From: Lachnospiraceae bacterium
Lineage (GTDB): Bacteria > Bacillota > Clostridia > Lachnospirales > Lachnospiraceae
Length of the DNA stretch: 64,000 nucleotides
NCBI GenBank assembly: GCA_030526195.1
Contig: JAUNDG010000007.1
Coordinates: 53,210 to 117,209 of the forward strand
Reading direction: 5' to 3'
Position numbers and translations under genes: made by a program. Each line of letters starts with the position of its first letter. The stretch's first letter is position 1. The notes under the pieces were generated by a model. The model saw only the letters and a program-made list of their open reading frames with translations, did not search any database and had not been told where the DNA came from. Of the stretch, positions 17,848 to 28,312 are shown piece after piece.

Positions 17848-19122
17848 ATGAAAACACCTTTTGTTACCAAGGAGAAACTGGAAGAAATCATCAAAGAAGT
17901 GCCCACACCTTTTCACATTTATGATGAAAAGGGTCTGAGAGCCAACGCAGAGGCTGTCAAAAAGGCATTTTCCTGGAATAAGGGCTATCGCGAATATTTT
18001 GCCGTGAAGGCTCTGCCGAACCCGAGCATTCTGAAGATTCTGCAGGAGTACGGCTGCGGCAGCGACTGCTCCTCATTTACGGAACTGGTTATGGCCAAGG
18101 CGGTGGGCAACACCGGCGATATGGTCATGTATTCTTCAAATGACACACCGGACGAAGAGTATGTCTTCGCCAACAACATGGAAGCCATCATCAACCTTGA
18201 TGACCTGACCATGGTGGAATGCTTCGAAAAGGCCGTGGGCAAGTTCCCGAAGACCATGAGCTGCCGGTTCAATCCGGGCGGTGTCTTCGAGGTTTCCAAC
18301 GGTATCATGGATAACCCGGGCGATGCCAAGTACGGCATGACCGCCGATCAGCTGAAGGAAGCCTTCCGCATCATGAAGAGCAAAGGCGTGGAACATTTCG
18401 GTATCCATTCCTTCCTGGTCAGCAACTGCCTGACAAATGATTATTATCCGATGCTGGCCAAAACACTGTTCAAACTGGCTGTGGAAGTGAGTCAGGAAGT
18501 GGGCTGCCACATCGCTTTCATCAATCTGTCCGGTGGCGTGGGTATCCCCTACAAACCGGAAGACAAGGGCAATGACATCATCGCCATCGGCGAAGGTGTG
18601 CGCAAGGCTTATGAAGAAATCCTGGTACCGGCCGGTATGGACGACGTGGCCATTTATACGGAAATGGGTCGTTTTATGACAGGTCCTTACGGCGGTCTCG
18701 TCACCACAGCTATTCATGAAAAGCACATCATGAAGGAATACATCGGTGTGGATGCCTGCGCCTGCAACCTGATGCGTCCGGCTATGTACGGTTCCTACCA
18801 TCACATTACTGTCATGGGCAAGGAAGATGCCCCCTGCACTGAAAAGTATGACATCACCGGTTCTCTGTGCGAAAACAACGACAAGTTCGCCATTGACCGT
18901 ATGCTGCCGAAGATCGACATGGGCGACATCCTGTTCATCCATGACACCGGCGCTCACGGTTTTGCCATGGGTTACAACTACAACGGCAAGCTGAGATCAG
19001 CCGAGGTGTTGCTGCATGAAGACGGCACATGGGAAGTTATCCGCCGCGCTGAAAAGCCGCAGGATTACTTCGCCACATTTGATTCACTGCCGATCTACGA
19101 CGAACTGATCAAGAACATGTAA
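17848..19122 (+). CDS. lysA: Diaminopimelate decarboxylase-type PLP enzyme
   Basis: Fold type III PLP-dependent decarboxylase (424 residues) making L-lysine from meso-diaminopimelate. K54 in YFAVKALPNP is the PLP lysine, and the glycine-rich LSGGVGIPY and GRFMTGPYG motifs bind the cofactor phosphate. The start is the ATG at 17848 behind GAGGAG; an earlier in-frame GTG overlaps that binding site. The window also carries diaminopimelate dehydrogenase (61342), which makes the substrate. Sequence is somewhat unlike textbook LysA (it has FHIYDEKG at the start), so a related ornithine or carboxynorspermidine-type decarboxylase is possible but less likely. The yhbY gene follows by 16 bases. Confidence 0.82.
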   Translation: MKTPFVTKEKLEEIIKEVPTPFHIYDEKGLRANAEAVKKAFSWNKGYREYFAVKALPNPSILKILQEYGCGSDCSSFTELVMAKAVGNTGDMVMYSSNDTPDEEYVFANNMEAIINLDDLTMVECFEKAVGKFPKTMSCRFNPGGVFEVSNGIMDNPGDAKYGMTADQLKEAFRIMKSKGVEHFGIHSFLVSNCLTNDYYPMLAKTLFKLAVEVSQEVGCHIAFINLSGGVGIPYKPEDKGNDIIAIGEGVRKAYEEILVPAGMDDVAIYTEMGRFMTGPYGGLVTTAIHEKHIMKEYIGVDACACNLMRPAMYGSYHHITVMGKEDAPCTEKYDITGSLCENNDKFAIDRMLPKIDMGDILFIHDTGAHGFAMGYNYNGKLRSAEVLLHEDGTWEVIRRAEKPQDYFATFDSLPIYDELIKNM

Positions 19123-19138
19123 TCATAGAGGAGATATT

Positions 19139-19435
19139 ATGTTAACAAGCAAACAGCGTGCTTATTTAAAGAGTCTCGCCATGACAGAGAACCCGGTGGT
19201 CCTTCTGGGCAAGGAATCTCTGACCGGTGCCAATACCATGAACGTGGAAGAGGCCCTGGCTGCCCGTGAACTGGTGAAGATCGGCGTGCTCAAGAACTGT
19301 GCCGACGATCCCCGTGTCATCGCCGAAATGGTGGCAGAACGGACCCATTCCGAGGTGGTACAGGTCATCGGCAAGAAGATCGTGCTTTACCGTCCGGGTA
19401 AGGGCAAAAACAAGAAAATCGAATTACCGAAGTAA
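19139..19435 (+). CDS. yhbY: YhbY-type CRM-domain RNA-binding protein
   Basis: A 98-residue single CRM-domain protein that binds RNA and associates with the large ribosomal subunit precursor in bacteria. It shows the family start LTSKQRAYLKSLA, a LGKESLT loop in place of the usual GKxG loop, and the closing GKKIVLYRPGK. The length matches the family. It is 16 bases behind lysA, behind a GAGGAGA site, and is followed by a strong terminator. Confidence 0.92.
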   Translation: MLTSKQRAYLKSLAMTENPVVLLGKESLTGANTMNVEEALAARELVKIGVLKNCADDPRVIAEMVAERTHSEVVQVIGKKIVLYRPGKGKNKKIELPK

Positions 19436-19444
19436 GCATCAGAC

Positions 19445-19473
19445 AGGATCGGCCGCAAGGCCGGTCCTTTTTT
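19445..19473 (+). terminator. Rho-independent terminator after yhbY
   Basis: AGGATCGGCC (19445-19454), loop GCAA, GGCCGGTCCT (19459-19468), then a run of six T. Closes the lysA-yhbY unit. Confidence 0.93.
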
Positions 19474-19486
19474 CATACGTCCCCTC

Positions 19487-19550
19487 TTGACAACCTGGTG
19501 GTACCGGCGTATAAAGAAGGTGTACCAACTGTACTGATTAAAATAGTACA
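19487..19550 (+). promoter_or_regulatory. Promoter with overlapping GntR-type operator
   Basis: TTGACA (19487-19492), a 17-base spacer and TATAAA (19510-19515) form a near-consensus promoter. Just downstream, TGTACT (19530-19535) and AGTACA (19545-19550) are a perfect inverted repeat with a 9-base centre, placed to block the start of transcription. The adjacent gene encodes a GntR/YtrA-type repressor, so autoregulation is likely. Confidence 0.75.
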
Positions 19551-19577
19551 CGTAAGCGCGCCTATAAGGAGTTTACT

Positions 19578-19976
19578 ATGATCATTCTGGATTATCAGGA
19601 TCGGCGGGCAATCTACGAGCAGATCGTGGAGAAGTTCGAGTTGCTGATCCTAAGCGGGGGGCTGGAGCCGGATGCTCAGCTGCCGTCGGTGCGGAAGCTG
19701 GCGGTGGATCTGGCCATCAACCCCAACACCATCCAAAAAGCCTTCAGCATCCTGGAGGAGCGGGGCTACATTTACTCCATCAAGGGCCGCGGCAATTTTG
19801 TTTCTGCCGCCGGCGGGCTCCTGAAGGAAAAGAAAGAGAAGTACAGCCGTGAACTGAGGGACCTGCTCAAGAAGGGCCGCGACCTGGGTCTCACCCTGGA
19901 GGAAATCACCGACATGGCCCGCGCCAACTGGCAGGCCCTGACAGCCGCATCAGAGGGGAGGGCATCACATGATTAA
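19578..19976 (+). CDS. GntR-family regulator, YtrA type
   Basis: A 132-residue regulator with an N-terminal winged helix (YEQIVEKFELLILSG, then LPSVRKLAVDLAINPNTIQKAFSILEE as the helix-turn-helix, split here by position) and a short C-terminal helical tail typical of the YtrA group rather than a ligand domain. These proteins repress neighbouring ABC transporter genes. The start is behind AAGGAG at 19565-19570. It is the first gene of the ABC operon and overlooks the inverted repeat operator at 19530-19550. The end of the gene lies in a duplicated segment (19905-20098). Confidence 0.9.
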   Translation: MIILDYQDRRAIYEQIVEKFELLILSGGLEPDAQLPSVRKLAVDLAINPNTIQKAFSILEERGYIYSIKGRGNFVSAAGGLLKEKKEKYSRELRDLLKKGRDLGLTLEEITDMARANWQALTAASEGRASHD

Positions 19977-20098
19977 GAGAGGACATCTGCCAAAGAGCAC
20001 TGAGCAGATCACCGACATGGCCCGCACCAACCGGCAGGCTATAACAACGGCTGAGGGGAGGACATCACATGATTGAGATGTTAAATCTGTCAAAGAGC
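19905..20098 (+). repeat. Vestigial tandem duplication of the gntR end and ABC gene start
   Basis: About 100 bases are present twice in a row. Copy 1 (19905-19998) covers the last 24 codons of the GntR gene and then an ATGATTAAG start-like sequence ending in CAAAGAGC. Copy 2 (20008-20098) repeats the same end and runs into the true start of the ABC ATPase. The copies differ by point changes and one 3-base indel. Copy 1's start-like sequence runs straight into a stop. Confidence 0.8.
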
Positions 20099-20968
20099 TT
20101 TGAAGACATCAAGGCCCTGAACGACATCAGCGGCAAAATAGAAGAAGGCCGCATTTTCGGTCTGGTGGGCACTAACGGGGCCGGCAAGAGCACTTGCCTG
20201 CGCATCATGGCCGGGGTTCTGAAGCCGGACAGCGGATACGTCTATTGCGACGGCGAACCCATTTTCGAAAATGACAAACAGAAGCAGGAGATCTTCTTCA
20301 TCGCGGATGATCCCTACTATTTAAAAAATGCCACACCGGCGGCCATGATGGATTATTACGTCATGTTCTACCCGCGGTTCGACCGGGCGCGCTGCGAAAA
20401 ACTGCTGGAAACCTTCGGCCTCGACAAAGGGCGGAAGATCGCCACATTTTCGAAAGGCATGAAAAAGCAGCTGTCCATTCTCATGGGCATTTGCGCCGGC
20501 ACCCGGTACCTTCTGTGCGATGAAAGCTTCGACGGCCTCGACCCGGTGAAGCGCCAGGCCATCAAGAGTCTTTTCGCCCTGGAACTGACCAGCCGGCCCT
20601 TCACACCGGTGATCGCCTCCCACAACCTGCGGGAACTGGAAGACATCTGCGATCACGTGGGCCTGCTCCACGAAGGCGGCCTGCTGCTGTCGGAGGACCT
20701 TGACGATATGAAGGAAAACCTCCACAAAGTCCAGTGCGTGCTGACGGAGGAGAAAATGGCCGAGCTGGCAGAGGAACTCACCATCGTCCATCAGGAAAAA
20801 CGGGGCAGTCTTTACACCCTGACGATCCGGGGCAATGCGGATGAGATCGCCGATGCCTTAAGAGCCAAAGAGCCGGTGTTCAGCGAGGTTCTGCCCCTGA
20901 CACTGGAAGAAATCTTTATCAGTGAAACGGAGGTGGTCGGTTATGACATCAAGAGTCTCATTTCGTAA
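20069..20968 (+). CDS. ABC transporter ATP-binding protein, YtrB type
   Basis: ATPase subunit of an ABC transporter (299 residues). Walker A is GTNGAGKST at residues 34-42, the signature is a degenerate FSKGMKKQLS near 130, and Walker B is LLCDESFDGLD near 150. The substitution of LSGGQ by SKGMKKQ is usual for ABC-2 type exporters of this group. The GGGGAGG site precedes the ATG. It overlaps the permease gene by 26 bases, so the two are translationally coupled. Together with the GntR regulator it forms a Ytr-like set; the transported compound is not predictable, but cell envelope stress or antibiotic defence is a common role. Confidence 0.92.
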   Translation: MIEMLNLSKSFEDIKALNDISGKIEEGRIFGLVGTNGAGKSTCLRIMAGVLKPDSGYVYCDGEPIFENDKQKQEIFFIADDPYYLKNATPAAMMDYYVMFYPRFDRARCEKLLETFGLDKGRKIATFSKGMKKQLSILMGICAGTRYLLCDESFDGLDPVKRQAIKSLFALELTSRPFTPVIASHNLRELEDICDHVGLLHEGGLLLSEDLDDMKENLHKVQCVLTEEKMAELAEELTIVHQEKRGSLYTLTIRGNADEIADALRAKEPVFSEVLPLTLEEIFISETEVVGYDIKSLIS

Positions 20969-23030
20969 AATGGTCGGACAATCGATCCGCAGTCATATCT
21001 GGTTCGGGGCTCTGGGGCTTCTCCTCTTTTTCCTGACCATGCCCCTTCAGACCATGCTGGGCATCACCTCCCGGTCTGAGGTCACCATGGTTTACCAGGG
21101 CGAGGAACTGACACAACAGCTCATCCTGGCCGGGAATCGCTTCAATTGCATGGGCAGCCCGGGCAACTACGCGGCAGCGGGGATGGTCATCATCCTGGCC
21201 ATTGCCGGCGGCATCATGAGCTTTGAGTTCCTCCATTCCCGCAGGAAAATGGATCTCATGGCCGCCCTCCCGGTGAAGCGGGGCCGCCTTTTCCTGACGG
21301 AAATGGTCAGTGCCCTCATCCTCTTTGTGGGGGCCTGGCTCATCAACGCTCTGCTCATGATTCCGGTGGGCATCGTGAAAGGCTTCCTGTCCGGACAGAG
21401 CCTGCTTTACGGACTCATCATGCTGGTGAGCTTTGTGGCCGGTTTCCTTTCCATTTATCTGGTGACAGCACTGGCCATGATTCTTACGGGCAACGTGCTC
21501 ACCGGTATTCTGGGAACCGGCGTGTTCCTTGGGATGATCCCGGGACTCCTTTACATTCTGACACTGATGCCCGAGACATTTTTTGACACCTGCGTGTCCA
21601 ATCCCGGCACCGGCGGGCTGGTGGTCTACAGCTCACCCATCGCCTGCCTTCTCAATATCGGTGTGAAGATGCAGTACGATTTCTACTGGTCGGGCCTTGG
21701 CCCCTTCCATTGGCCCTCCTTTGCGGTGCTGATCCTCATTGCCCTGGGCATCGGGGCTCTTAGCTATTGGCTCATCGGCAAACGCCCCGCGGAAGCGGCG
21801 GGCCGGGCTATGGCATTTCTGAAAACAGAAGCCCCGATCAAGCTGTTCGTGGTCTTCTTTGCAGCCTTCATGGGCGGCCTTGCTTTCTATGCCATCACCG
21901 GTCAGAACCGGAAAGTCTGGATGGCCTTCGGCGTCATTTTTGTCGGGTGCCTCGCGGCGATCCTGACAGAACTCATTTACCGCCAGGACAAAAAACACAT
22001 CCTGGACCGCAAGATCATATCCCTTATCGGCATGGGCGGTGCGGCCCTGGTGCTGGCGATCTTCCTCTTTGATCTCACCGGTTATAACCGCTGGGTACCG
22101 CAGGAGAAGGACGTGAAGGCGGTCATGGTGACAGAATATGCCGGCAGCGAAGCCATTTCCAACATGGATATGATCGCGCTCTTTAAAGCGGATCCCGAGC
22201 AGTACGCCTGCCCCCATGGCCTTGATGTCATGCGGGAAGGCACGCAGCAAGTCAATATGCCGGAGGGTGACCGCCAGTCCGTGGTGGTGACCGTTCTTAT
22301 GAAAAATGGTTCTGTGGCCCAACGGCGTTATCTGGTCTCCACAGAAACAGCCTGTCGGGCCAGCGAAAACCTGGCAAGGACAGAGGGCGGCAAGGCCCTG
22401 CTGTTCCCGATGCTGACCTATGATCCGGCAGAACTGAAAGTGGAAGCCATCACCATTTTCGGAAAGGAAATGAGTCGGGATCTGGACCTGACAGATGCTG
22501 AGAAAGCGACCTTTATTCAGCTGTATGCCGAGGATCTTAAAGCCATGGGTTATGAAGATATCTATGCCCCGGGCAATGTGGGCTACCTGGAATTCCGTCG
22601 GGAAGACAATGACCGGAGCCGCTGGGTGCCGAGCTCTTACCCCATCGGGGCGCGCTTTACCCGGAGCTGGCAGTTCTTAAAGAATATCCTGCCCACACTT
22701 CCGGAAACCTTTGACGATCTGCCGGTTATCACGGAGATCGGGGCGGATGGCTGGTCCTATGGGGCTTACCGTAATGCCTCAATTAAGGAAGGGAATCTTA
22801 AAAATATCACAAAAAATATGGTGGTTTCCTACGGACAGCAGTATTATGTAAATAAAGTCGCCGCTGATCCGGAGATGATCTTCCGGGTTTACTGGACCGA
22901 TGAGGCGGGCGCTACCTTCGAGGTGTTCGCGCAGTACATCGGTGACAAGGTGCCGCAGGAGATCCTCGAGCGGATGAACGTCGACATCTCAGACATGGTC
23001 TGGGAGAAATACAGTGATGTAGAAGCCTGA
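20943..23030 (+). CDS. ABC-2 type permease with large extracytoplasmic C-terminal part
   Basis: Partner membrane protein (695 residues) of the preceding ATPase. The first 290 residues hold about six transmembrane segments beginning with SHIWFGALGLLLFF; two more follow to about residue 390, and the rest is a soluble, probably external, domain of about 300 residues (from GYNRWVPQEK onward). I chose the ATG at 20943 behind ACGGAGG in place of an upstream GTG at 20922. The organisation matches Firmicute ABC permeases next to YtrA-type regulators. Substrate unknown. Confidence 0.82.
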   Translation: MTSRVSFRKMVGQSIRSHIWFGALGLLLFFLTMPLQTMLGITSRSEVTMVYQGEELTQQLILAGNRFNCMGSPGNYAAAGMVIILAIAGGIMSFEFLHSRRKMDLMAALPVKRGRLFLTEMVSALILFVGAWLINALLMIPVGIVKGFLSGQSLLYGLIMLVSFVAGFLSIYLVTALAMILTGNVLTGILGTGVFLGMIPGLLYILTLMPETFFDTCVSNPGTGGLVVYSSPIACLLNIGVKMQYDFYWSGLGPFHWPSFAVLILIALGIGALSYWLIGKRPAEAAGRAMAFLKTEAPIKLFVVFFAAFMGGLAFYAITGQNRKVWMAFGVIFVGCLAAILTELIYRQDKKHILDRKIISLIGMGGAALVLAIFLFDLTGYNRWVPQEKDVKAVMVTEYAGSEAISNMDMIALFKADPEQYACPHGLDVMREGTQQVNMPEGDRQSVVVTVLMKNGSVAQRRYLVSTETACRASENLARTEGGKALLFPMLTYDPAELKVEAITIFGKEMSRDLDLTDAEKATFIQLYAEDLKAMGYEDIYAPGNVGYLEFRREDNDRSRWVPSSYPIGARFTRSWQFLKNILPTLPETFDDLPVITEIGADGWSYGAYRNASIKEGNLKNITKNMVVSYGQQYYVNKVAADPEMIFRVYWTDEAGATFEVFAQYIGDKVPQEILERMNVDISDMVWEKYSDVEA

Positions 23031-23037
23031 TGACTCA

Positions 23038-23070
23038 CATCCCCGGCCTGCCATGTGCAGGTCGGGGATG
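23038..23070 (+). other. Intercistronic hairpin
   Basis: CATCCCCGGCCTGC (23038-23051) pairs with GCAGGTCGGGGATG (23057-23070), a 14-bp stem with one G-T pair and a 5-base loop. No T-run follows, so transcription may continue into the efflux genes while the hairpin protects the upstream message. Confidence 0.6.
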
Positions 23071-23103
23071 ATGCGCACAAATGGCTTCGAACGGAGAGAA
23101 AAC

Positions 23104-24536
23104 ATGAAAAACGGAATCGGAAAAACCATTTCCAAAAAGAAACTGACAGTGATCGTTATCGCGGCAGCGGTGGTGCTCCTTGTGGCGATCCTGGCCTTTG
23201 TGCTGAAGGGGAAGAGCAGTAAAAATGAGACTTTCGTCTATGCCGCCCCTGTTTCGGTCATTATGAACCCGGGCAACGACACCGGTGTCCTCAACCGGTT
23301 CGCCGGCGTGGTGGAAGCCCAGAAGACCCAGGACATCGTGGTGAACCAGGAAAAGACCGTGAAAGAGGTTTATGTCGAAGTGGGTGAAAAAGTGTCCGTG
23401 GGCACTGTGCTCTTTACCTACGACACAGATACCGACACCGACAACCTGGAAAAGGGCCGCCTTGAGTTGGAGCGCCTCAACAACGATCTTACCAATAAAA
23501 AAGCGGAGATCGAGCAGTTGAAGCGTGAGAAAGGCAACGTGGGCTCAGATGCTCAGCTGGATTACACCATCCAGATCCAGAGCGCGGAGATGGAACTCAA
23601 GCAGACGGAATACGGCATCAAGACAAAGGAAATCGAGCTTGAGAAGCTGGAGCAGAGCATCGCCAACGCTGATGTGAAAGCCACCATGTCCGGCACCGTG
23701 AAATCCATCCGCACCAATGACAGCATCCAGATGGGCAGCGATTCAAACAACGCCTTCATGTCCATCATCGGTGACGGCGCTTACCGGGTAAAGGGTAAGG
23801 TCAACGAGCAGAACATGTCCTCCGTTATCCCGGGCCAGCCGGTGATCGTCCATTCCCGCGTGGATGCGGACGTCATCTGGAAGGGCAAGCTCACGGAGGT
23901 TGACCGGGACAATCCGGGCAACGATTCCAATCAGATGTATTTTTCTTCGGGCGACAGCACCACCCAGTCCAATTCCTATCCCTTCTATGTGGAACTGGAA
24001 TCCTCCACAGGTCTGATGCTGGGCCAGCATGTGTATGTTGAGATGGATTACGGCCAGGAGGAACCCAAAGAGGGTCTCTGGCTTGATGAAAGCTATATCT
24101 GCCGCGAAGAGGACGGCACCGCCTATGTCTGGAAAATGGGCAGCGGCGACCGCATCCGCAAGCAGACGCTCCGTCTGGGCGAGCACGATGAAGACCTGAT
24201 GCAGTATGAAATCCTGGACGGCCTCACCAAAGAAGACGCTATCGCCTGGCCGGATGACGGCATCACAGAAGGCATGAAGGCGGTCCTCAGCGAAAACGGC
24301 CTCACCGGTCTCGTTATGCCCGGCGAGGAAGAAACCGGCATCAACAACAGCGAGGAGGACCTGATCATGGAGGATGACCTCATGACAGATGAGGATATCA
24401 TGACCGATGATGGCGCCGCTGCTATGAATGACATTGCCGGTGAAGAGGCTTTCGAAAATGACGCTGCGGATGAAACCGCGGAGGCGTCACAGCTCATGGA
24501 GCACGTTGACACAAAAATGGAAGGCGGTGAGGCCTG

Positions 24537-24537
<1 letters not shown>
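23104..24537 (+). CDS. HlyD/MacA-type membrane fusion adaptor, acidic tail
   Basis: Periplasm-side adaptor of a MacB-type efflux system (477 residues). A short basic N-terminus is followed by one transmembrane segment (VIVIAAAVVLLVAILAFVL, residues 17-35), a biotinyl-lipoyl-like half, a coiled coil (residues about 115-195, rich in LERLNNDL and EIEQLKRE heptads) and the beta-barrel region. The last 60 residues are strongly acidic (EEDLIMEDDLMTDEDIM and similar), unlike usual adaptors. The ATG at 23104 is behind ACGGAGAG. Its stop overlaps the next start (TGATG), so it is co-translated with the ATPase. Confidence 0.83.
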
Positions 24538-25209
<672 letters not shown>

Positions 25210-25217
<8 letters not shown>

Positions 25218-26928
25218 GCTTTCCGGACAGCAGTTAAAGAAGATCCTGATCGGCACGGCCGCCGGTGTGGCAGCCCTGGCCCTCATCATCGGTGTGGCCG
25301 TGAAGGCCAATCAGTCCAAGGTGATCGTGGTCCCGATGACGGAGCTCAACCAGTGGTACAGCGGCAACGAGCGCACCATCAGCGGTGTGGTGGCCACCGA
25401 TGTGTCCCAGAACGTCTACCAGACCGAATCCCAGAAGGTGGAGGCCATCCACGTTGCTGAAGGGGATACGGTCAAGATCGGCGATCCTCTGGTAACCTAC
25501 GATATGGAGCTGACTTCCATGGAGCTTGAAATGAAAAAGCTCGACCGGGAGAAGCTTCAGCTGAACATTAAAAAAGCGGAACGTGAGATCGAGAAGCTGA
25601 TGACCGGCGGTGGCGGCGACGAGCCCTGGCCTGAACCGGAACCCGGCCCTGAGCCGGAACCCGATCCGGTGTACAAAGCCCTGGCCTCCCTGGATGATAA
25701 AGCGGAGCCCTTCGACGGCGACGGTTCCCAGGACTGGCCCTATCGTTTCCTTCTGAAGGAAAAGGGTTACATCAGCGGCAGTTTCTTCAATGCCATGGCC
25801 AAAGAAAAGGCCGCCTTCCTTATTGAAGTGCGGAAGGGTGATGTGTCAAACGGCGCCCTCATCTATGTCTGGGGCCAGTGCATCACAGATGAGAAATTCC
25901 ATGTGGATCCCAAGGCGAAGTACCGTCTGGAGCTGGTGATGGAGGAACCGACCCCAACACCCACGCCGACCCCCACCCCGGGGCCGGACGATCCGACACC
26001 TACCCCGGGACCGGATGATCCCACACCCACACCGGAGCCCACCCCCACACCGACGGAACCGACCCCGGCTCCCTCACCGGTACCGGAGGCCACCGTCAAT
26101 CAGGCTGAGACCATGAGTCTTGAGACAAACTCTGTTGAAGCGGGTAAGGTCATCGGCATGCCCGCCTTTGCGGCCCTCACACCGACGGCGGATGCCCCCG
26201 CGCTGACCCTGCTCGATTACGGCGATGAAACCGCCAAAATGATCCGGGAAAAGCAGCAGGAGATCAAGGGCTACGAACTCGACATCAAGGAAGCCGACCG
26301 GGAGATCGCCAAGATCGAACGCCAGCTGTCCGAAACCACGGTGACCGCCCATATCAACGGCGTGGTCAAATCCGTGCTGGTGCCGGATGAGACCAACGGC
26401 CAGCCCCTCATTTCCGTTGTCAGCAGTGAAGGTCTGTACATCAAAGGCACCATTTCCGAAAATGAACTGGATACCCTGGTGGTCGGCACAAAACTGAACG
26501 GTTACAGTTACGAAAATGGGGTGGCCTTCGAGGCGGAGATCCGTGAGGTATCCCCCTATCCGTCGGATGACAACGAACGGGGCAACCAGTCCAGCTATCC
26601 CTTTATCGCCTACGTGGCGGACGCCAACGGCCTCAACAATAACAACTGGGTGGAACTGACCACGGCGGAGGATGTGACGGACGGCGAAAGCGTCTCCGTT
26701 GAGAAACCCTTCGTCCGGACAGAAGGCGGCCGTTATTATGTCATGAAGGATGACGGCACCGGCCATCTGACGCGGCAGGACGTCACCGTGACAGGCATCG
26801 TCTGGGGCAGCATTTACAAGATCTCGGACGGCCTCACCATGGAAGATAAGATCGCCTTCCCCTACGGGAAGGATGTGAAGGAAGGGGCGCCCACCAAGGA
26901 AGGCACCTCTGCCGATATCAGAAGTTAG
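25210..26928 (+). CDS. Second HlyD-type adaptor with inserted domain and Pro-Thr repeat linker
   Basis: A second adaptor-like protein (572 residues) in the same operon. One transmembrane segment (residues about 10-30) precedes the lipoyl half and a first coiled-coil arm (residues 90-135). The arm is then interrupted by a Pro/Glu linker, a compact domain of about 100 residues (YKALASLDDKAEPF to YRLELVMEE), and a Thr-Pro repeat stretch near residues 245-295 with PTPTP and GPDDP units. A second coiled-coil arm (IREKQQEIKGYELDI) and the barrel follow. So the hairpin tip carries an extra domain. The gene overlaps the ATPase by eight bases and precedes the permease by 10. Confidence 0.78.
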
Positions 26929-26938
26929 GAGGACACCT

Positions 26939-28201
26939 ATGGGTGAAGATATCAGACAGGCATTTACCGGCCTGTGGTCTCATAAGATGCGGTCATTTCT
27001 GACCATGCTGGGGATCATCATCGGTATTGCCTCTATTATTTCCATTGTGTCCACCATCAAGGGCACAAACGAACAGATCAAACAGAATCTCATCGGCGCC
27101 GGCAACAACAACGTGGACATCAAGCTCTGCGAAGGCGAAAATGATTACGAGATCGGCTGGCGGGGGATCCCGGCCAACGTGGCGCTCATCACCGACGAGA
27201 TCAAGGCGGAGATTGCGGCCATTGACGGTGTGGCCTCCGCCACCTATTATCACAGCCGGAATTACGCTGACGGCATTCAGGCCGGAGATGTGACATTGGA
27301 CGGCGGCAGTATCTACGGCATCGATGAGCATTTCATTAAGACCCGGGGCTATCAGCTCAAAACCGGCCGCGGGTTCACGGAAGCCGATTTCAAGAACTTC
27401 AAAAAAGTGCTGCTGTTGGATGACAACGCAGCCCAGACCCTGTTCCCGGGTACCAATCCCCTGGGCCGGATCGTGGACATCATGGGGGAACCCTTCACCG
27501 TGGTGGGCACCATCTGCCAGGCGGACGGCTTTGAGCCCGTGATCAACAGCATGGAGGATTATTACACCTATTACCAGAACGCCTACGGCATGGTCCTCAT
27601 ACCGGACAGCACATGGCCTGTGCTCTACAACTTTGACGAGCCGGTGAATGTGGCGGTGATGGCCACCAACACCGATGAGATGAGCCGTGTGGGTAAGGCG
27701 GTGGAAGATGTGATGAACAAGCTGGTCCGCTCCGACAACAACGAAGGCCAGTCCATCGGCTACAAGGCCACCGACCTTCTGAAAACGGTGAAGAACCTCC
27801 AGGAGGTGAGCCAGAGCACCTATACACAGCTCATCTGGATCGCCGGCATTTCCCTTCTGGTGGGCGGCATCGGTGTTATGAACATCATGCTGGTGACCGT
27901 CACGGAAAGAACCTCGGAGATCGGTCTTAAGAAGGCGCTGGGGGCCAGACGGAAAAAGATCCTGCGGCAGTTCCTCACGGAAGCAGCGGTGCTCACCAGC
28001 ATCGGCGGCATCCTGGGGGTCCTCATGGGCTTTATCCTGTCCCGTGTGATCTCCGTCATCACGGCTACACCCGCCGCCGACAGCATCGGGGCCGCGGTCC
28101 TGGCTGTGGCCTTCTCCATGATCATCGGCCTGGTCTTTGGTTTCCTGCCTTCCGTCAAGGCGGCTAATCTCAATCCCATTGAGGCTCTGAGACGGGATTA
28201 A
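26939..28201 (+). CDS. MacB/FtsX-type ABC permease
   Basis: Permease (420 residues) with the standard MacB layout: one transmembrane segment at the start (MLGIIIGIASIISIVSTI, after the RSFLTMLG motif), a large extracytoplasmic domain (residues 45-290) and three transmembrane segments at the end, including LLVGGIGVMNIMLVTVTERT and EIGLRKALGAR-like EIGLKKALGARR. The tail SVKAANLNPIEALRRD is a family hallmark. It has a strong TAGGAGGA site 6 bases before the ATG. It completes a four-gene efflux set with two adaptors and one ATPase; probable exported compounds are peptides, antibiotics or lipids. Confidence 0.93.
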   Translation: MGEDIRQAFTGLWSHKMRSFLTMLGIIIGIASIISIVSTIKGTNEQIKQNLIGAGNNNVDIKLCEGENDYEIGWRGIPANVALITDEIKAEIAAIDGVASATYYHSRNYADGIQAGDVTLDGGSIYGIDEHFIKTRGYQLKTGRGFTEADFKNFKKVLLLDDNAAQTLFPGTNPLGRIVDIMGEPFTVVGTICQADGFEPVINSMEDYYTYYQNAYGMVLIPDSTWPVLYNFDEPVNVAVMATNTDEMSRVGKAVEDVMNKLVRSDNNEGQSIGYKATDLLKTVKNLQEVSQSTYTQLIWIAGISLLVGGIGVMNIMLVTVTERTSEIGLKKALGARRKKILRQFLTEAAVLTSIGGILGVLMGFILSRVISVITATPAADSIGAAVLAVAFSMIIGLVFGFLPSVKAANLNPIEALRRD

Positions 28202-28312
28202 GGCAACCGGCAGGCTGCATTGATGATGCCCGCCGGCTGTGATAAGATAGAAATAACTATGAATATCGCATCGGTTATCCGATAACAAGATACTTTACCA
28301 GGAGGAAATCAT

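Noticed and set aside
25863-26099. Reverse-strand Gly-Val repeat protein
   Set aside because: It is the complement of the Thr-Pro repeat stretch of the second adaptor protein.
26993-28288. Long open frame on the reverse strand opposite the MacB-type permease (431 codons, His/Gly/Asp-rich)
   Set aside because: It mirrors the GC-rich codon pattern of the clear permease gene on the forward strand and has no recognisable domain or ribosome site.
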